NCBI RefSeq assembly: GCF_000337595.1
Contig: NZ_AOIL01000069.1
Coordinates: 72,083 to 121,467 of the forward strand
Reading direction: 5' to 3'
DNA length: 49,385 bases
DNA from: Natrialba taiwanensis DSM 12281
GTDB lineage: Archaea > Halobacteriota > Halobacteria > Halobacteriales > Natrialbaceae
How positions within the stretch are numbered: the stretch's first letter is position 1; each line of letters opens with the position of its first letter. Positions 32,211 to 43,724 of the stretch are shown piece after piece. Below the pieces are notes generated by a model. That model made no database searches. It had not been told where the DNA came from and saw only the letters and a list, made by a program, of their open reading frames with translations. The position numbers and the translations under genes are program-made.

Positions 32211-34043
32211 TTAGTAACTGCGCACTTTCGGCTCGTAGGTCTTGTCCTGGCCCTCGAGAATGACCGGGCGATAGAAGATGTCGGGCGCACCGTCGTCCCA
32301 GGAGACGAGCGTGTGTTTGAGCCAGTTCTCGTCGTCGCGGATCTGGTTCTCCTGTCGCCAGTGTGCGCCGCGGAACTCGTTTCGCACGAGTGCGCCGAGT
32401 GCGATCGTCTCGGCGACATCGATCAGGTTGCGCGTCTCGATCGTGTGCTGGAGGTCGGTGTTGAACGTCCGCGATGGATCGTCGACGTAGACGTTCTGGT
32501 ACTCCTCGCGGCACTCGCGGATGATCTTCAGCGCTTTCTTGATGCCGTCTTCGGTCCGGAAGACGTTGACGTAGTCGGTCATCGCTTTCTGGAGCTTTGC
32601 GCGAATCTCGGCGTGCTGGACGCCCTCGTCGCGCTCCATCAGGCGATCGACGCGCTCTCGCTCGCGTTCGACGGCGCGCTCGAGCGTTCCCGTCTCGGCT
32701 GCGACGCCACCGTCGGCGACGGCGTCAGACGAATCGAGTCCGGCCGCACCGGGAGCAACCGGTAACTCGGTGTCGTCTTCGTCCTCGACGTCGTCGCCGT
32801 AGCCGGTCCGAATCTCGGGCTCGCCGAGGTCCTCGCCGGCGGCGTGACGGCCCGCACGCTTGCCGAAGACGATGAGTTCGGGCAGCGCGTTGCCACCTAA
32901 GCGATTTCCACCGTGGACGGAGACGCAGGCGCACTCGCCGGCCGCGTAGAGGCCGTTGACGCAGGTCTGTCCGTTTTCGTCGACCTCGATACCGCCCATC
33001 GCGTAGTGTTGGCCGGGCTTGACCGGCATCGGCTCGATGAGGCCGTCGACCCCCTCGAAGTCCTCCGCGAGGTGCAGAATGTTCTCGAGTCGGTCCATGA
33101 TTCGCTCCTCGCCGAGGTGGCGCATGTCGAGGTGAACGTACTCGTCCTCGATCCCCCGACCCTCGTTGACCTCGGTGAGTTCGGCGCGGGCGACGACGTC
33201 GCGGGAGGCGAGTTCACCGGAGTTGTTCGCGTAGCCGTGCTCGAACATGAACCGCTCGCCTTCGTTGTTGTAGAGGATACCGCCCTCGCCGCGGACACCC
33301 TCGGAGATGAGGACGCCGGTCGATGGGAGCGAGGTCGGGTGGAACTGGATGAACTCCATGTCCTCGAGCGGCGCGCCCGCACGATATGCCATTGCGTGGC
33401 CGTCGCCGGTACAGGAGACGGCGTTGGTGGTGTGATCGAAGGCCTGGCCGGGGCCGCCGGTCGCGAGGATGACGCTCTGGTTGGCCTTGAATCCCTCCAC
33501 GGTACCGGACTGCACGTCGTAGGCGACGACGCCCTCGCACTGGCGGTCGTTGGGGTCGTCCTCGTCGGTCGTTGCCAGGTTCATCACGTACCACTCGTCG
33601 TAGACCTGGATGCCGCGTTTGACGACCTGCTCGTACATCGTGTGCAGCAGGTGGTGACCGGTCTCCGCGCCGGCGTAGGTGGTACGAGGGTACGAGAGGC
33701 CGCCGAACGGGCGCTGGGAGACGCGGCCGTCGTCCTCGCGGGAGAAAGGCATGCCCCAGTGTTCGAGCGTGATGGTGTCCTCGGGAGCGTCCTGGGCGAG
33801 GGTCTCGACCGCCGGCGCGTCGGCCAGGTAGTCGGACCCCTTCATCGTGTCGTAGGCGTGGAGTTCCCAGTCGTCGCCCTCCTGAAGTGCGGCGTTGATC
33901 CCACCTTCCGCCGCGCCGGTGTGGCTGCGGACCGGATGGAGTTTCGAGACGATCGCCGTGTCGGCTCCTGCCTCGTTCGCTGCGATCGCGGCTCGGAGGC
34001 CGGCGCCGCCAGCGCCGACCACGATGACGTCGTGTTCGTACAT
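32211..34043 (-). CDS. sdhA: Succinate dehydrogenase flavoprotein subunit
   Basis: A 610-residue FAD subunit of complex II, which oxidises succinate to fumarate and feeds electrons to SdhB. The FAD-binding motif VVGAGGAGLRAAIA is at the N-terminus. SHTGAAEGGINAAL contains the His normally bonded to FAD. FIQFHPTSLPSTG, SEGVRGEGGILYN and VHGGNRLGGNALPEL are further family marks. A divergent acidic insert (YGDDVEDEDDTELPVAPG) lies before the helical C-terminal domain. It is the last gene of sdhC-sdhD-sdhB-sdhA, 1 nt after sdhB. Confidence 0.97.
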   Translation of the reverse strand: MYEHDVIVVGAGGAGLRAAIAANEAGADTAIVSKLHPVRSHTGAAEGGINAALQEGDDWELHAYDTMKGSDYLADAPAVETLAQDAPEDTITLEHWGMPFSREDDGRVSQRPFGGLSYPRTTYAGAETGHHLLHTMYEQVVKRGIQVYDEWYVMNLATTDEDDPNDRQCEGVVAYDVQSGTVEGFKANQSVILATGGPGQAFDHTTNAVSCTGDGHAMAYRAGAPLEDMEFIQFHPTSLPSTGVLISEGVRGEGGILYNNEGERFMFEHGYANNSGELASRDVVARAELTEVNEGRGIEDEYVHLDMRHLGEERIMDRLENILHLAEDFEGVDGLIEPMPVKPGQHYAMGGIEVDENGQTCVNGLYAAGECACVSVHGGNRLGGNALPELIVFGKRAGRHAAGEDLGEPEIRTGYGDDVEDEDDTELPVAPGAAGLDSSDAVADGGVAAETGTLERAVERERERVDRLMERDEGVQHAEIRAKLQKAMTDYVNVFRTEDGIKKALKIIRECREEYQNVYVDDPSRTFNTDLQHTIETRNLIDVAETIALGALVRNEFRGAHWRQENQIRDDENWLKHTLVSWDDGAPDIFYRPVILEGQDKTYEPKVRSY

Positions 34044-34044
34044 A

Positions 34045-34923
34045 TTACCAGAACTTCAGGTTCTTCTTGACTGCCTCCCGCTTGAGCTCCTGAATGTGCT
34101 CGGTCAGCGGGATGTCCTTCGGACACACATCGGTACAGGAGAACTGGGTCTGACACCGCCAGACGCCGTGTTCCTGCTCTAGGATGCGGAGTCGGTGCTC
34201 CTTGACGTCCTCGGGTTCGCGATCGTCCATCGCGAACTTGTAGGCCTTGTTGATCGCTGCCGGCCCGAGGTACTCGTTGTCGCCCGCGGCGATATTACAC
34301 GAGGACATACACGCGCCACACCAGATACACCGCGTGGACATCTTGACCTTCTCGCGGTTCTCGCGGGACTGGCGCTGTTCCTCCAGGTCGCTCGAGTCGG
34401 GCGTGTCGTCGTTCTGGAAGTACGGCTCGACGGCGTGCATCTGGTCGTAGAAGTGGTCCATGTCGACGACCAGGTCCTTGACGACCTCCTGGTGGGGCAG
34501 CGGTTCGATGCGAACCGGCTGCTGTAGGTCCGAAATCTGTGTCTTGCAGCCGAGTCGCTGTTTGCCGTTGACGAAGAACGCGTCCGACCCACAGACGGCC
34601 TGCCGACAGGAGTGACGGAACGTCAGCGATGAATCGAACTCGTCGCGGGCGTACATGACCGCGTCGAGGACGGTCATCCCCTTCTCGAAGGGGACGTGGA
34701 AGTCGTCGAAGCGAGGTTCCTGCTTGTCGGCGACCTCCGGATCGTACCGGAAGACCTTGAGGTGGACCGTCTCACCCTCGACCTCGGTCTCCTTTTCGGC
34801 CTGGTCCTCGACCATACCCTCCTGTTTTTCTCGGAGTCGCCGCTGCTGGGGCGACTCGGTGCCTTTCATCTCCGGGTCCTGTGGCGATTCCTGGCTCTCC
34901 GGCTCTTGTTGCTGGGTACTCAT
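34045..34923 (-). CDS. sdhB: Succinate dehydrogenase iron-sulfur subunit
   Basis: A 292-residue electron-transfer subunit of complex II. The 2Fe-2S site has C106, C111, D114 and C126 (CRQAVCGSDAFF, LGC); the Asp in third place is also known from the Escherichia coli protein. The second cluster motif CIWCGACMSSC gives C199, C202, C205 and C209, followed by C257, C263 and C267 (CTDVCP) for the 4Fe-4S and 3Fe-4S centres. The first 50 residues form an acidic Gln/Glu-rich extension. It sits between sdhD and sdhA with 1-nt gaps. Confidence 0.97.
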   Translation of the reverse strand: MSTQQQEPESQESPQDPEMKGTESPQQRRLREKQEGMVEDQAEKETEVEGETVHLKVFRYDPEVADKQEPRFDDFHVPFEKGMTVLDAVMYARDEFDSSLTFRHSCRQAVCGSDAFFVNGKQRLGCKTQISDLQQPVRIEPLPHQEVVKDLVVDMDHFYDQMHAVEPYFQNDDTPDSSDLEEQRQSRENREKVKMSTRCIWCGACMSSCNIAAGDNEYLGPAAINKAYKFAMDDREPEDVKEHRLRILEQEHGVWRCQTQFSCTDVCPKDIPLTEHIQELKREAVKKNLKFW

Positions 34924-34924
34924 G

Positions 34925-35290
34925 TTAGATCATCTCCGCCATGACGAGCGCAACGTAGGTTCCCTGTGCGACGAGCGCGAGTCCTGCGAGGCTAAGCACT
35001 GCGAGCACAACCTTCTTTGGGGTGCCGCTCAGCCCCTGGTTGACGAGGGCGTTGTAGACGCCGTTGACGCCGTGGAAGGCACCGGCGACGAGGAACAGGA
35101 CCATCGTCAGGAAGTAGCCGATGTGGTCCATTCGCTGCTGGGTTCCCATGAAAGTGACTTCGGCGGCGTGGTTGACGAAGTGCAAGAGGAAGAAGTGGAA
35201 CGCGAGCACGACGATCAGAAACGCCGCCGTGACGCGCTGGAGGAACCACGCCGTGCCGCCGGGCGTGAACGAAGAGTACCGTTCCGCCAT
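34925..35290 (-). CDS. sdhD: Succinate dehydrogenase membrane anchor subunit
   Basis: A 121-residue membrane protein with three predicted helices: FLQRVTAAFLIVVLAFHFFLL, IGYFLTMVLFLVAGAFHGV and VVLAVLSLAGLALVAQGTYV. Histidines H32, H37 and H41 near the end of helix 1 are candidate haem or quinone ligands. It anchors SdhAB to the membrane and helps form the quinone site. Its ATG overlaps the sdhC stop by one base (TGATG). Confidence 0.93.
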   Translation of the reverse strand: MAERYSSFTPGGTAWFLQRVTAAFLIVVLAFHFFLLHFVNHAAEVTFMGTQQRMDHIGYFLTMVLFLVAGAFHGVNGVYNALVNQGLSGTPKKVVLAVLSLAGLALVAQGTYVALVMAEMI

Positions 35291-35721
35291 CAGAGGCCCA
35301 CCCCCGAGAGGAAGGTCGGCACGCTCGCAACGGTAATGGCACCCGTCAGAACGAGCGAGGCGTAAAAACTCTTATCCTGTGCAGTGAGACCGATACCGAG
35401 ATCGACCATCAGGAGTCGGATTCCGTTCAAGATATGGAAGACGGCGACCGCCAGCAGTCCGACCTCGAGTATGCGAACGATAAAGAGCCCCTCGAGGCCC
35501 TGAATCGTCCCGGTGTATGCGTTGACCTGTTCTCCGGCGAGCATCATCGTTTCTCCGTTCGCCGCTGCGATGGCGCTACTCAGCACGGCGATGTGGGTGA
35601 AGAGATAGCCGATAAGCATCCACCCGGTGAACTTGTGGAAGATCCACGCCCACATGCCGGCCGAGAACTCCTTCCAGCGACCGAAGTCCTCGATGAGGCC
35701 GCGATTGTAAGACTGACTCAT
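35290..35721 (-). CDS. sdhC: Succinate dehydrogenase cytochrome b556 subunit
   Basis: A 143-residue membrane subunit starting [19 protein letters not shown]; a longer in-frame start at 35778 was rejected because the family begins here. Helices include [20 protein letters not shown] (H29, H43) and [21 protein letters not shown] with a third His, the likely haem b ligand, plus [16 protein letters not shown]. It is the first gene of sdhCDBA. Minus-strand ttctatac at about 35750-35757 lies roughly 30 nt upstream and may be its TATA box. Confidence 0.93.
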   Translation of the reverse strand: MSQSYNRGLIEDFGRWKEFSAGMWAWIFHKFTGWMLIGYLFTHIAVLSSAIAAANGETMMLAGEQVNAYTGTIQGLEGLFIVRILEVGLLAVAVFHILNGIRLLMVDLGIGLTAQDKSFYASLVLTGAITVASVPTFLSGVGL

Positions 35722-35862
35722 ACGCTCATGTGGACGGTTAGACCGCGGGGGTATAGAAGTTACTTTTATCGCTCTCATTGCCTCTTCGTCCCGTCTCCCT
35801 TTCTACGGCCATCCGAATTCACTCGCACCCGAGTTCACCTCTCGAACGGTCGTGGATCTCGA

Positions 35863-36993
35863 TTACCGCAGCTCCGACCGCGACCGCTCGGTCCGCTGTT
35901 CGCGCTCTAATGCCGTGCGCGTGTCGCGTTCGAGGCCGACGAGGTGACAGAGCGGATTCCCGGGATACACGACCGGGTTCTCGAGGACGCCGACGATGAG
36001 CCCGGTGAACGGGGCCTCGACGGCGACGATATCGTCTTCCTCCTTGAACGGATTGGTGATCGTACAGATTACGTCGCCCTCTTCGACCAGCGCGCCGCGT
36101 CCGTGTTTCATATCGACGATTCCGCCCGCATCCGCACGCAACCACGTCTTCTCGTCGTCGTCGGTGATAACGACCCGCCAGCCGGGCCAGTGAACCGCGG
36201 ACTCGCGATGACAGCCGAACTCGGCGAGGACGCTTGCGACGCCGGTCAGAGCGCGATCGATCAGGCGGCGTTGAAACCGGTGGGCCTCCCCCATCTCGAC
36301 GGTAATGGTCGGGATGCCGGCCTCAGTCGCCTCGCTGCGGAGCGTTCCAGAAGGGCCATCGCCGCCGATGATGACGTTCGAACTGAACGCGTTCGCGAGC
36401 CGAACGACCGTTGGGTTATCGAGATCTGCTCGGACGTGTAGCATGTTCGTTCGCCCGCGAGTGGATGTGTGAAAGTCGATCCCCAGATCGCAGGGCTCGA
36501 TGAAGTTCGTAAAGATCTGGTATGCCATTCGCCGGGCGCTCGTCGACCCCTCGCGACCGGGAAACGACCGGTTGAGATCCCGATCGTAAATCGGCAAGTA
36601 CCGCTCCTGGGCGAGAAAGCCGGGGACGTTCATCACGGGCAGACAAACCAGCGTTCCGTGTAACTCCGAATGATCCCAGTCGTGGGCGACCTCGCGGACG
36701 ACCTCGATCCCGTTGAGTTCGTCCCCGTGAGCCGCAGCGGAGAGACAGACCGTCGGCCCCCGTTTCGCCCCGTTGATGATCGTCACCGGCACCCTGATCG
36801 GATCTCCCAGATACGTCTCGCTGATTCCATAGCGGATGTTTGCCGATTCACCGGGATCGACTCGGCCACCGTTGTATGTGAACGCATCATCGCTCTCAGC
36901 CGCGGTGCCATCTCCCCCCGTCGCCGCCGACGAGTTCAGCTCCGTGTCCGTATCCGTGTTCGACGAGCCATCGGTCGGCGTGTCGCCTCCCAT
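35863..36993 (-). CDS. Succinylglutamate desuccinylase/aspartoacylase-family protein
   Basis: A zinc carboxypeptidase-like hydrolase of 376 residues if it starts at MGGDTPTDG (36993); an in-frame ATG at 37071 would give 402. Zinc ligands are in SAAAHGDELNGIEVVREV (H and E) and LGIDFHTSTRGR (H). YDRDLNRSFPG and ITVEMGEAHRFQ fit the family, and the C-terminal beta domain (VEEGDVICTITNPFKEED, EAPFTGLIVGV) is lipoyl-like. It probably deacylates an N-acyl amino acid or related amide. The early residues (SNTDTDTELNSS) are repeat-like. The start is uncertain because the TATA at 37075-37082 is too close to 37071. Confidence 0.85.
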   Translation of the reverse strand: MGGDTPTDGSSNTDTDTELNSSAATGGDGTAAESDDAFTYNGGRVDPGESANIRYGISETYLGDPIRVPVTIINGAKRGPTVCLSAAAHGDELNGIEVVREVAHDWDHSELHGTLVCLPVMNVPGFLAQERYLPIYDRDLNRSFPGREGSTSARRMAYQIFTNFIEPCDLGIDFHTSTRGRTNMLHVRADLDNPTVVRLANAFSSNVIIGGDGPSGTLRSEATEAGIPTITVEMGEAHRFQRRLIDRALTGVASVLAEFGCHRESAVHWPGWRVVITDDDEKTWLRADAGGIVDMKHGRGALVEEGDVICTITNPFKEEDDIVAVEAPFTGLIVGVLENPVVYPGNPLCHLVGLERDTRTALEREQRTERSRSELR

Positions 36994-37074
36994 GGGCGTT
37001 TCTCGACCGGCAGTGACGTGAATCTTCGTCCGTACTGGCGCGCAGTGGAGACATTGTTCAAGCCGGGGCATACG

Positions 37075-37082
37075 TTTTATAC
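37075..37082 (+). promoter_or_regulatory. TATA box in the divergent promoter region
   Basis: ttttatac lies 22-29 nt before the GNAT gene ATG at 37104, matching a leaderless transcript and favouring that start over 37089. On the other strand the same bases read gtataaaa and could serve the gene starting at 36993 with a leader. Confidence 0.55.
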
Positions 37083-37103
37083 GAGGTCATGATACACTCG
37101 CGC

Positions 37104-37853
37104 ATGGAACTGCGCGAAGCAACTATCGACGATGTCGAGACGATTCGATCGATCGCACGTGATTCACTGCACTCGACGTATACCGACTTTCTCGACAGCG
37201 AGACGATCGATGACGCCATCGACCAGTGGTACAGCAATGGCTTCGCCGACGAACTCGAGAGCGACGATGCGGTCATCCTGGTGGTCGAACGCGACGACGA
37301 ACTCGTCGGCTACTCCCAGAGCGACCTCGTCGGCCAGCAGTACGGCACCGGGCGGATTCTCTGGCTTCATATCGACCCGGCTGCGCGCGGCAGCGGCACC
37401 GGCGTCCGCCTGCTCGTCCGCACTCGCGAGAAACTGCTCGATTCGGGGGCCGATCAGATCGAGTGTTTCGTCCTCGCGGACAACGAGGGCGGCAACGAGT
37501 TCTACCGGGAACACGGGTTCGAACAGGCCGGCCAGCGCGAGGTCGACATCGGCGAAGAGACGTTCACCGAGAACGTCTACGTCGAACAAGATCTTGGCGA
37601 CGAGGGGTGGGGAACTGTCGATGAACTCGATATCGACGGGACGACGGTCTACGTCAACTACGGCGAGGCGGCCCGCGGATCGAAGTCGCCGTTCTACGTC
37701 GCCTACGAGGACCAGGAGCGGACGACGCAGTACGGCTGGTTCTGCGGGAACTGCGATTCGCTCGAAAACGCGATGGGTTCGATGGGACAGATCGAGTGTA
37801 ACGTCTGCGGGAATCGGCGGAAGGCGACGCGCTGGGATGCGTCGTATCTGTGA
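37104..37853 (+). CDS. GNAT acetyltransferase fused to a zinc-ribbon domain (DUF5816-like)
   Basis: A 249-residue two-domain protein. Residues 1-158 are a GNAT N-acetyltransferase: MELREATIDDVETIRSIA, then ILWLHIDPAARGSGTGVRLL containing the acetyl-CoA loop (R-x-x-G-x-G-type), then FYREHGFEQAG. Residues about 170-249 form a second domain with two CxxC pairs (FCGNCDS and CNVCGN), a zinc ribbon that I associate with haloarchaeal DUF5816. The acetylated substrate is unknown; the ribbon may bind a protein or nucleic acid. Confidence 0.87.
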   Translation: MELREATIDDVETIRSIARDSLHSTYTDFLDSETIDDAIDQWYSNGFADELESDDAVILVVERDDELVGYSQSDLVGQQYGTGRILWLHIDPAARGSGTGVRLLVRTREKLLDSGADQIECFVLADNEGGNEFYREHGFEQAGQREVDIGEETFTENVYVEQDLGDEGWGTVDELDIDGTTVYVNYGEAARGSKSPFYVAYEDQERTTQYGWFCGNCDSLENAMGSMGQIECNVCGNRRKATRWDASYL

Positions 37854-38169
37854 TCACCAGCAGTCGTAATCCGTGATCTGAGTGCGGTGAACTCGGCCGC
37901 AGGAGAACTCGTGATTGGAGGGGAACTCGCGGTGGGTCGTGTGGATTGTGCGCCGGACTACTGATTGAGAGCCGTCACGCTGGTCTCTTTTCCGGTCGGT
38001 ACGCCGAGCCTACTCCTGTTGTCTGTGCATTACAATTGGCACCTCTCGCATTCGGACACGCAGTGCGTACTCGGCTGTGGTCGCGCCACTGCAACCGGTT
38101 CGTCGGACTCGCTCGACCGCTTGACGCAGCCTCTCGCCTACTGCACATCGGGATTACCGGATCAGTTCC
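37854..38169. other. 316-nt gene-free region
   Basis: It lies between the GNAT gene and the flippase gene. Frames through it (for example one from 37946 to 38173) give Arg/Leu/His-rich peptides with no family likeness and atypical codon use. No clear repeat, tRNA or TATA element was seen. Confidence 0.5.
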
Positions 38170-39645
38170 ATGAGCTCAGAGACACAGAATCACATCGTCC
38201 GCGGATTCAAGGCAACGCTCGTCGCTCGGGCCATCTATATGGTCTCGAGCGCCCTGCTGATGTTCGTCCTCGCCCGGTTTCTGCTCGATCCGGACGGCTA
38301 CGGCGCGCTCTACTGGGTGATCGGTATCCTCGCCGTCATCCAACTGTTCGCCGACATCGGACTCGGCAAGTCGAGCGCCCGGTATATCTCCGAATACAGC
38401 GAGCGAGACCCCGGACAGATACCCCACCTCCTCCGGACGACGATCATCGCCAAACTGTGTGTCGTTAGCGTCGTCGCCCTCGTTCTCCTACTGGTCTACG
38501 ACGACCTCGCCGCCGTTCTCGGCAATCCCGGCGTCGCCTCGTTCCTCGCTATCGGTGCGCTCTACATTGTGGTGAACTCGTTCAACGCCTTCTCGCAGGT
38601 TGCGTTCCAGGGATTCAACGCACTGGGCTATAGCGCTGCGGTTCAGGCGATCGCCGGCGTTGCTCGGTTCGCCTTCGTCATCGCGCTCGTTCTCGCAGGC
38701 TTCGGCGCGCTCGGCGCGCTCTTCGGTTACGTCATCGGCTATACGATCGCCGCCGCGGTCGGGATAACCATCCTCTACGAACGGTTTTACCGCACGTACG
38801 AGCCGGCCGACGAGTTCGAACCCGGACTGTCGCGTCGCCTCCTCAAGTACAGCGTTCCGCTGACGGCGACGCGAAGCGCCAACGTCATCGACAAGCAAAT
38901 CGACACGGTACTGGTCGGGGCGCTCCTGACGCCGACCGCGGTCGCCTTCTATACGCTCGGCAAGCAGATTACGGACTTCGTCCTCGCACCCGCGGAGGCG
39001 CTCGGCTTTACGATTTCGCCGAACTTCGGGGAACAGAAGGCCGCGGACCAACTCGAACAGGCCCGACAGATCTACGAAACCTCGCTCGTACAGACGATGC
39101 TCCTGTACGTGCCGGCCGCAGCCGGTCTCGTGATCGTCGCCGGGCCGTTCGTCAGAATGGTTTTCGGTGCCGATTACGCCGGTGCCGTCCCTGTCTTGCA
39201 GGTCCTCGCCGGGTTCGTCGTCCTGCAGGCGATTACGAACCTGACCAGCGACAGTCTCGACTACCTCGGTCGCGCACGCGCTCGTGCCATCGCGAAGGGA
39301 GGGACCTCAGCCGCTAATTTCGGCCTCAACCTCCTTCTCATCCCGATGCTCGGCGTCGTCGGAGCCGCGATTGCAACCGTCATCACCCACACGGTCTACG
39401 TCGCCGTGAACCTCTACATCGTTCACGCCGAACTCTCGCTCCACCTCGATCGGCTCGGGCGGTCGATGGGCCTGATCTGTGTCATTACCGGCGTGATGGC
39501 GGTCGCCGTCTTGCTCGTCACGCCGATGGTGTCGAACCTGGTAATGCTCTGTGGTGCAGTCGCACTCGGTGCGGCCACGTGGGCCGTTCTCGCCGTCGTG
39601 AGCGGCCTCGTCGATCCACGTGAGGTCCGTGCAGCGATCCGGTGA
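38170..39645 (+). CDS. Oligosaccharide flippase / polysaccharide biosynthesis membrane protein (MOP family)
   Basis: A 491-residue polytopic membrane protein of the Wzx/AglR-like group of the MOP superfamily. It has about 12-14 hydrophobic helices, starting FKATLVARAIYMVSSALLMF. A conserved element is DADIGLG-like FADIGLGKSSARYISEY; further helices include AIGALYIVVNSFNAFSQV and AAAGLVIVAGPFVRMVFGADY. Such proteins move lipid-linked sugars across the membrane for surface glycans or N-glycosylation. No glycosyltransferase gene is next to it here, so the substrate is open. Confidence 0.88.
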   Translation: MSSETQNHIVRGFKATLVARAIYMVSSALLMFVLARFLLDPDGYGALYWVIGILAVIQLFADIGLGKSSARYISEYSERDPGQIPHLLRTTIIAKLCVVSVVALVLLLVYDDLAAVLGNPGVASFLAIGALYIVVNSFNAFSQVAFQGFNALGYSAAVQAIAGVARFAFVIALVLAGFGALGALFGYVIGYTIAAAVGITILYERFYRTYEPADEFEPGLSRRLLKYSVPLTATRSANVIDKQIDTVLVGALLTPTAVAFYTLGKQITDFVLAPAEALGFTISPNFGEQKAADQLEQARQIYETSLVQTMLLYVPAAAGLVIVAGPFVRMVFGADYAGAVPVLQVLAGFVVLQAITNLTSDSLDYLGRARARAIAKGGTSAANFGLNLLLIPMLGVVGAAIATVITHTVYVAVNLYIVHAELSLHLDRLGRSMGLICVITGVMAVAVLLVTPMVSNLVMLCGAVALGAATWAVLAVVSGLVDPREVRAAIR

Positions 39646-39743
39646 GACAGCAATGTGATACGGCGGGTAGTCACGCCTGCACGACTCTCTCACTGCGAAC
39701 AGCGCCAGCCAATACTTTTCCCGTCCGTTGGTGTGGAAGTGGT

Positions 39744-41087
39744 ATGGCCGCTGCCGAGCCCGTCACTGTCGGCGTACTGAGTCTTCACACGAGCAAGGAG
39801 ACAAAAGCAATACTCAACGCCGTCGATGAACTCGGACACGATACCGAGTGGCTCCGCCACGAAAACACCTCGATCAGCGTCACGGATGGCCGCGTCGACC
39901 TCGAACCCGCCGTCGATGTCATCGCCAACCGAATGCTCCTTTCGAACACCGAACAACCCGCCGAAGAACTCGGTCTCGCGAACACGTTCGCCCAGGTCGT
40001 CCCGATGCTCAACGACCCGGCGACGGTGCTCACTGCAATGCACAAACTCTCGACAGCGACGGCACTCGCAACGGCTGCTGTGCAGGTCCCCAACGTCGTC
40101 CTCGCCCTCAGCAGCGACCAACTGAACGCGGTCCGCGATCGATACGGCGACGAAGCAGTCTATAAGACGGCGATCGGCACCCACGGCGGCGGCACCTGGA
40201 AAGTCGGCCCCGGCGATCCCGTGAACGCCAAAGTCGGCAACCGCTATGCGTTCCTCCAGGAACTCATCGACCGCGACGATCGACGCCACCGCGACGTACG
40301 CATCTACGTCGTCGACGGCACGATCATCGGGGCGATGTACCGCTACGCGCCCGACAACGACTGGCGGACGAACGTCGCCCTCGGCGGCACCGTCGAGGAC
40401 GCAACCGACGACCTCCCCGAACCCGCTCAACGGCTCGCCACCCGCGCCGCGGACGCCATCGGCCTCGACTACGCCGGCGTCGACCTCGTCGAAAGCGACG
40501 ACGGCTGGTACGTCCTCGAAGTAAACCCGACGGCCGGCTTCAAAGGCCTCTACGAAGCCACCCGGATCAGCCCCGCCCCCTACATCGCCAAACTCGCCAT
40601 CGAACACGCCGGCGGCACCGTCGACCAGGACCGCGTCGACGAACTCGCAACTGAACTCGACGACTCCCAGCCGGGCGCACAACCGATCAGGCAAACGCAA
40701 CCCGAAACGGAGCCGACAGTGATCGGCTACACCGAGGAAGTTATCCTCTCGGGAACGAGCGGGTCGACGGGGGTCCTGGCGAAATCGGACACGGGCGCGA
40801 CCAGAACGAGTATCGACACCGGCCTCGCAGCCGAGATCGGAGCCGGGCCGATCAAGTCGATTACGCGGGTCAAATCCGGCAGCAGCAAGACCACGCGGAG
40901 CCGTCCGGTCGTCGACGTCGTCGTTGGCATCGGCGGGAACCAACACACCGTGACGGCGAGCGTCGAAGATCGGGACCACATGGATTACCCGGTCTTACTC
41001 GGACGGGACATTCTCTCACACTACCGCGTTGACGTCGGCCGGCGTGCAGACCGCAACGCGGATGATCTTCCGGAGGAAGAAGAGTAG
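39744..41087 (+). CDS. RimK-like ATP-grasp ligase fused to a retropepsin-like domain
   Basis: A 447-residue fusion. The first about 300 residues are a RimK-type ATP-grasp ligase: VTVGVLSLHTSKETKAIL, TAIGTHGGGTWKVGPGD (nucleotide loop), DVRIYVVDGTIIGAMYRYA and YVLEVNPTAGFKGL (metal ligands E and N). The C-terminal about 115 residues contain VLAKSDTGATRTSIDTGLA and MDYPVLLGRDILSHY, the D-T-G-A aspartyl-protease-like (RimB/ATP-dependent zinc protease) pattern. In bacteria such domains act with RimK to add or remove glutamates. Start at 39744; the frame upstream to 39642 lacks similarity. Confidence 0.85.
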   Translation: MAAAEPVTVGVLSLHTSKETKAILNAVDELGHDTEWLRHENTSISVTDGRVDLEPAVDVIANRMLLSNTEQPAEELGLANTFAQVVPMLNDPATVLTAMHKLSTATALATAAVQVPNVVLALSSDQLNAVRDRYGDEAVYKTAIGTHGGGTWKVGPGDPVNAKVGNRYAFLQELIDRDDRRHRDVRIYVVDGTIIGAMYRYAPDNDWRTNVALGGTVEDATDDLPEPAQRLATRAADAIGLDYAGVDLVESDDGWYVLEVNPTAGFKGLYEATRISPAPYIAKLAIEHAGGTVDQDRVDELATELDDSQPGAQPIRQTQPETEPTVIGYTEEVILSGTSGSTGVLAKSDTGATRTSIDTGLAAEIGAGPIKSITRVKSGSSKTTRSRPVVDVVVGIGGNQHTVTASVEDRDHMDYPVLLGRDILSHYRVDVGRRADRNADDLPEEEE

Positions 41088-43581
<2,494 letters not shown>

Positions 43582-43724
43582 CGCCCGGAAGCTGAGCATC
43601 GCACGGCCGCAACTCGATACTTCGGTTCGAACGCTCGGTTTTTCCGGCGACGCTGACCCGCTCGAGGAACACCACTTGCGGTCTCCGAACGCACTCAAAT
43701 ACTCGTTCTCTCAGCGCGTGCCCT

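Noticed and set aside
32913-34070. 385-residue open frame antisense to sdhA
   Set aside because: Shadow of a highly conserved gene in GC-rich DNA; the product resembles no known family.
37946-38173. Small gene between GNAT and flippase genes
   Set aside because: Atypical codon use, no family likeness, and it overlaps the flippase start.
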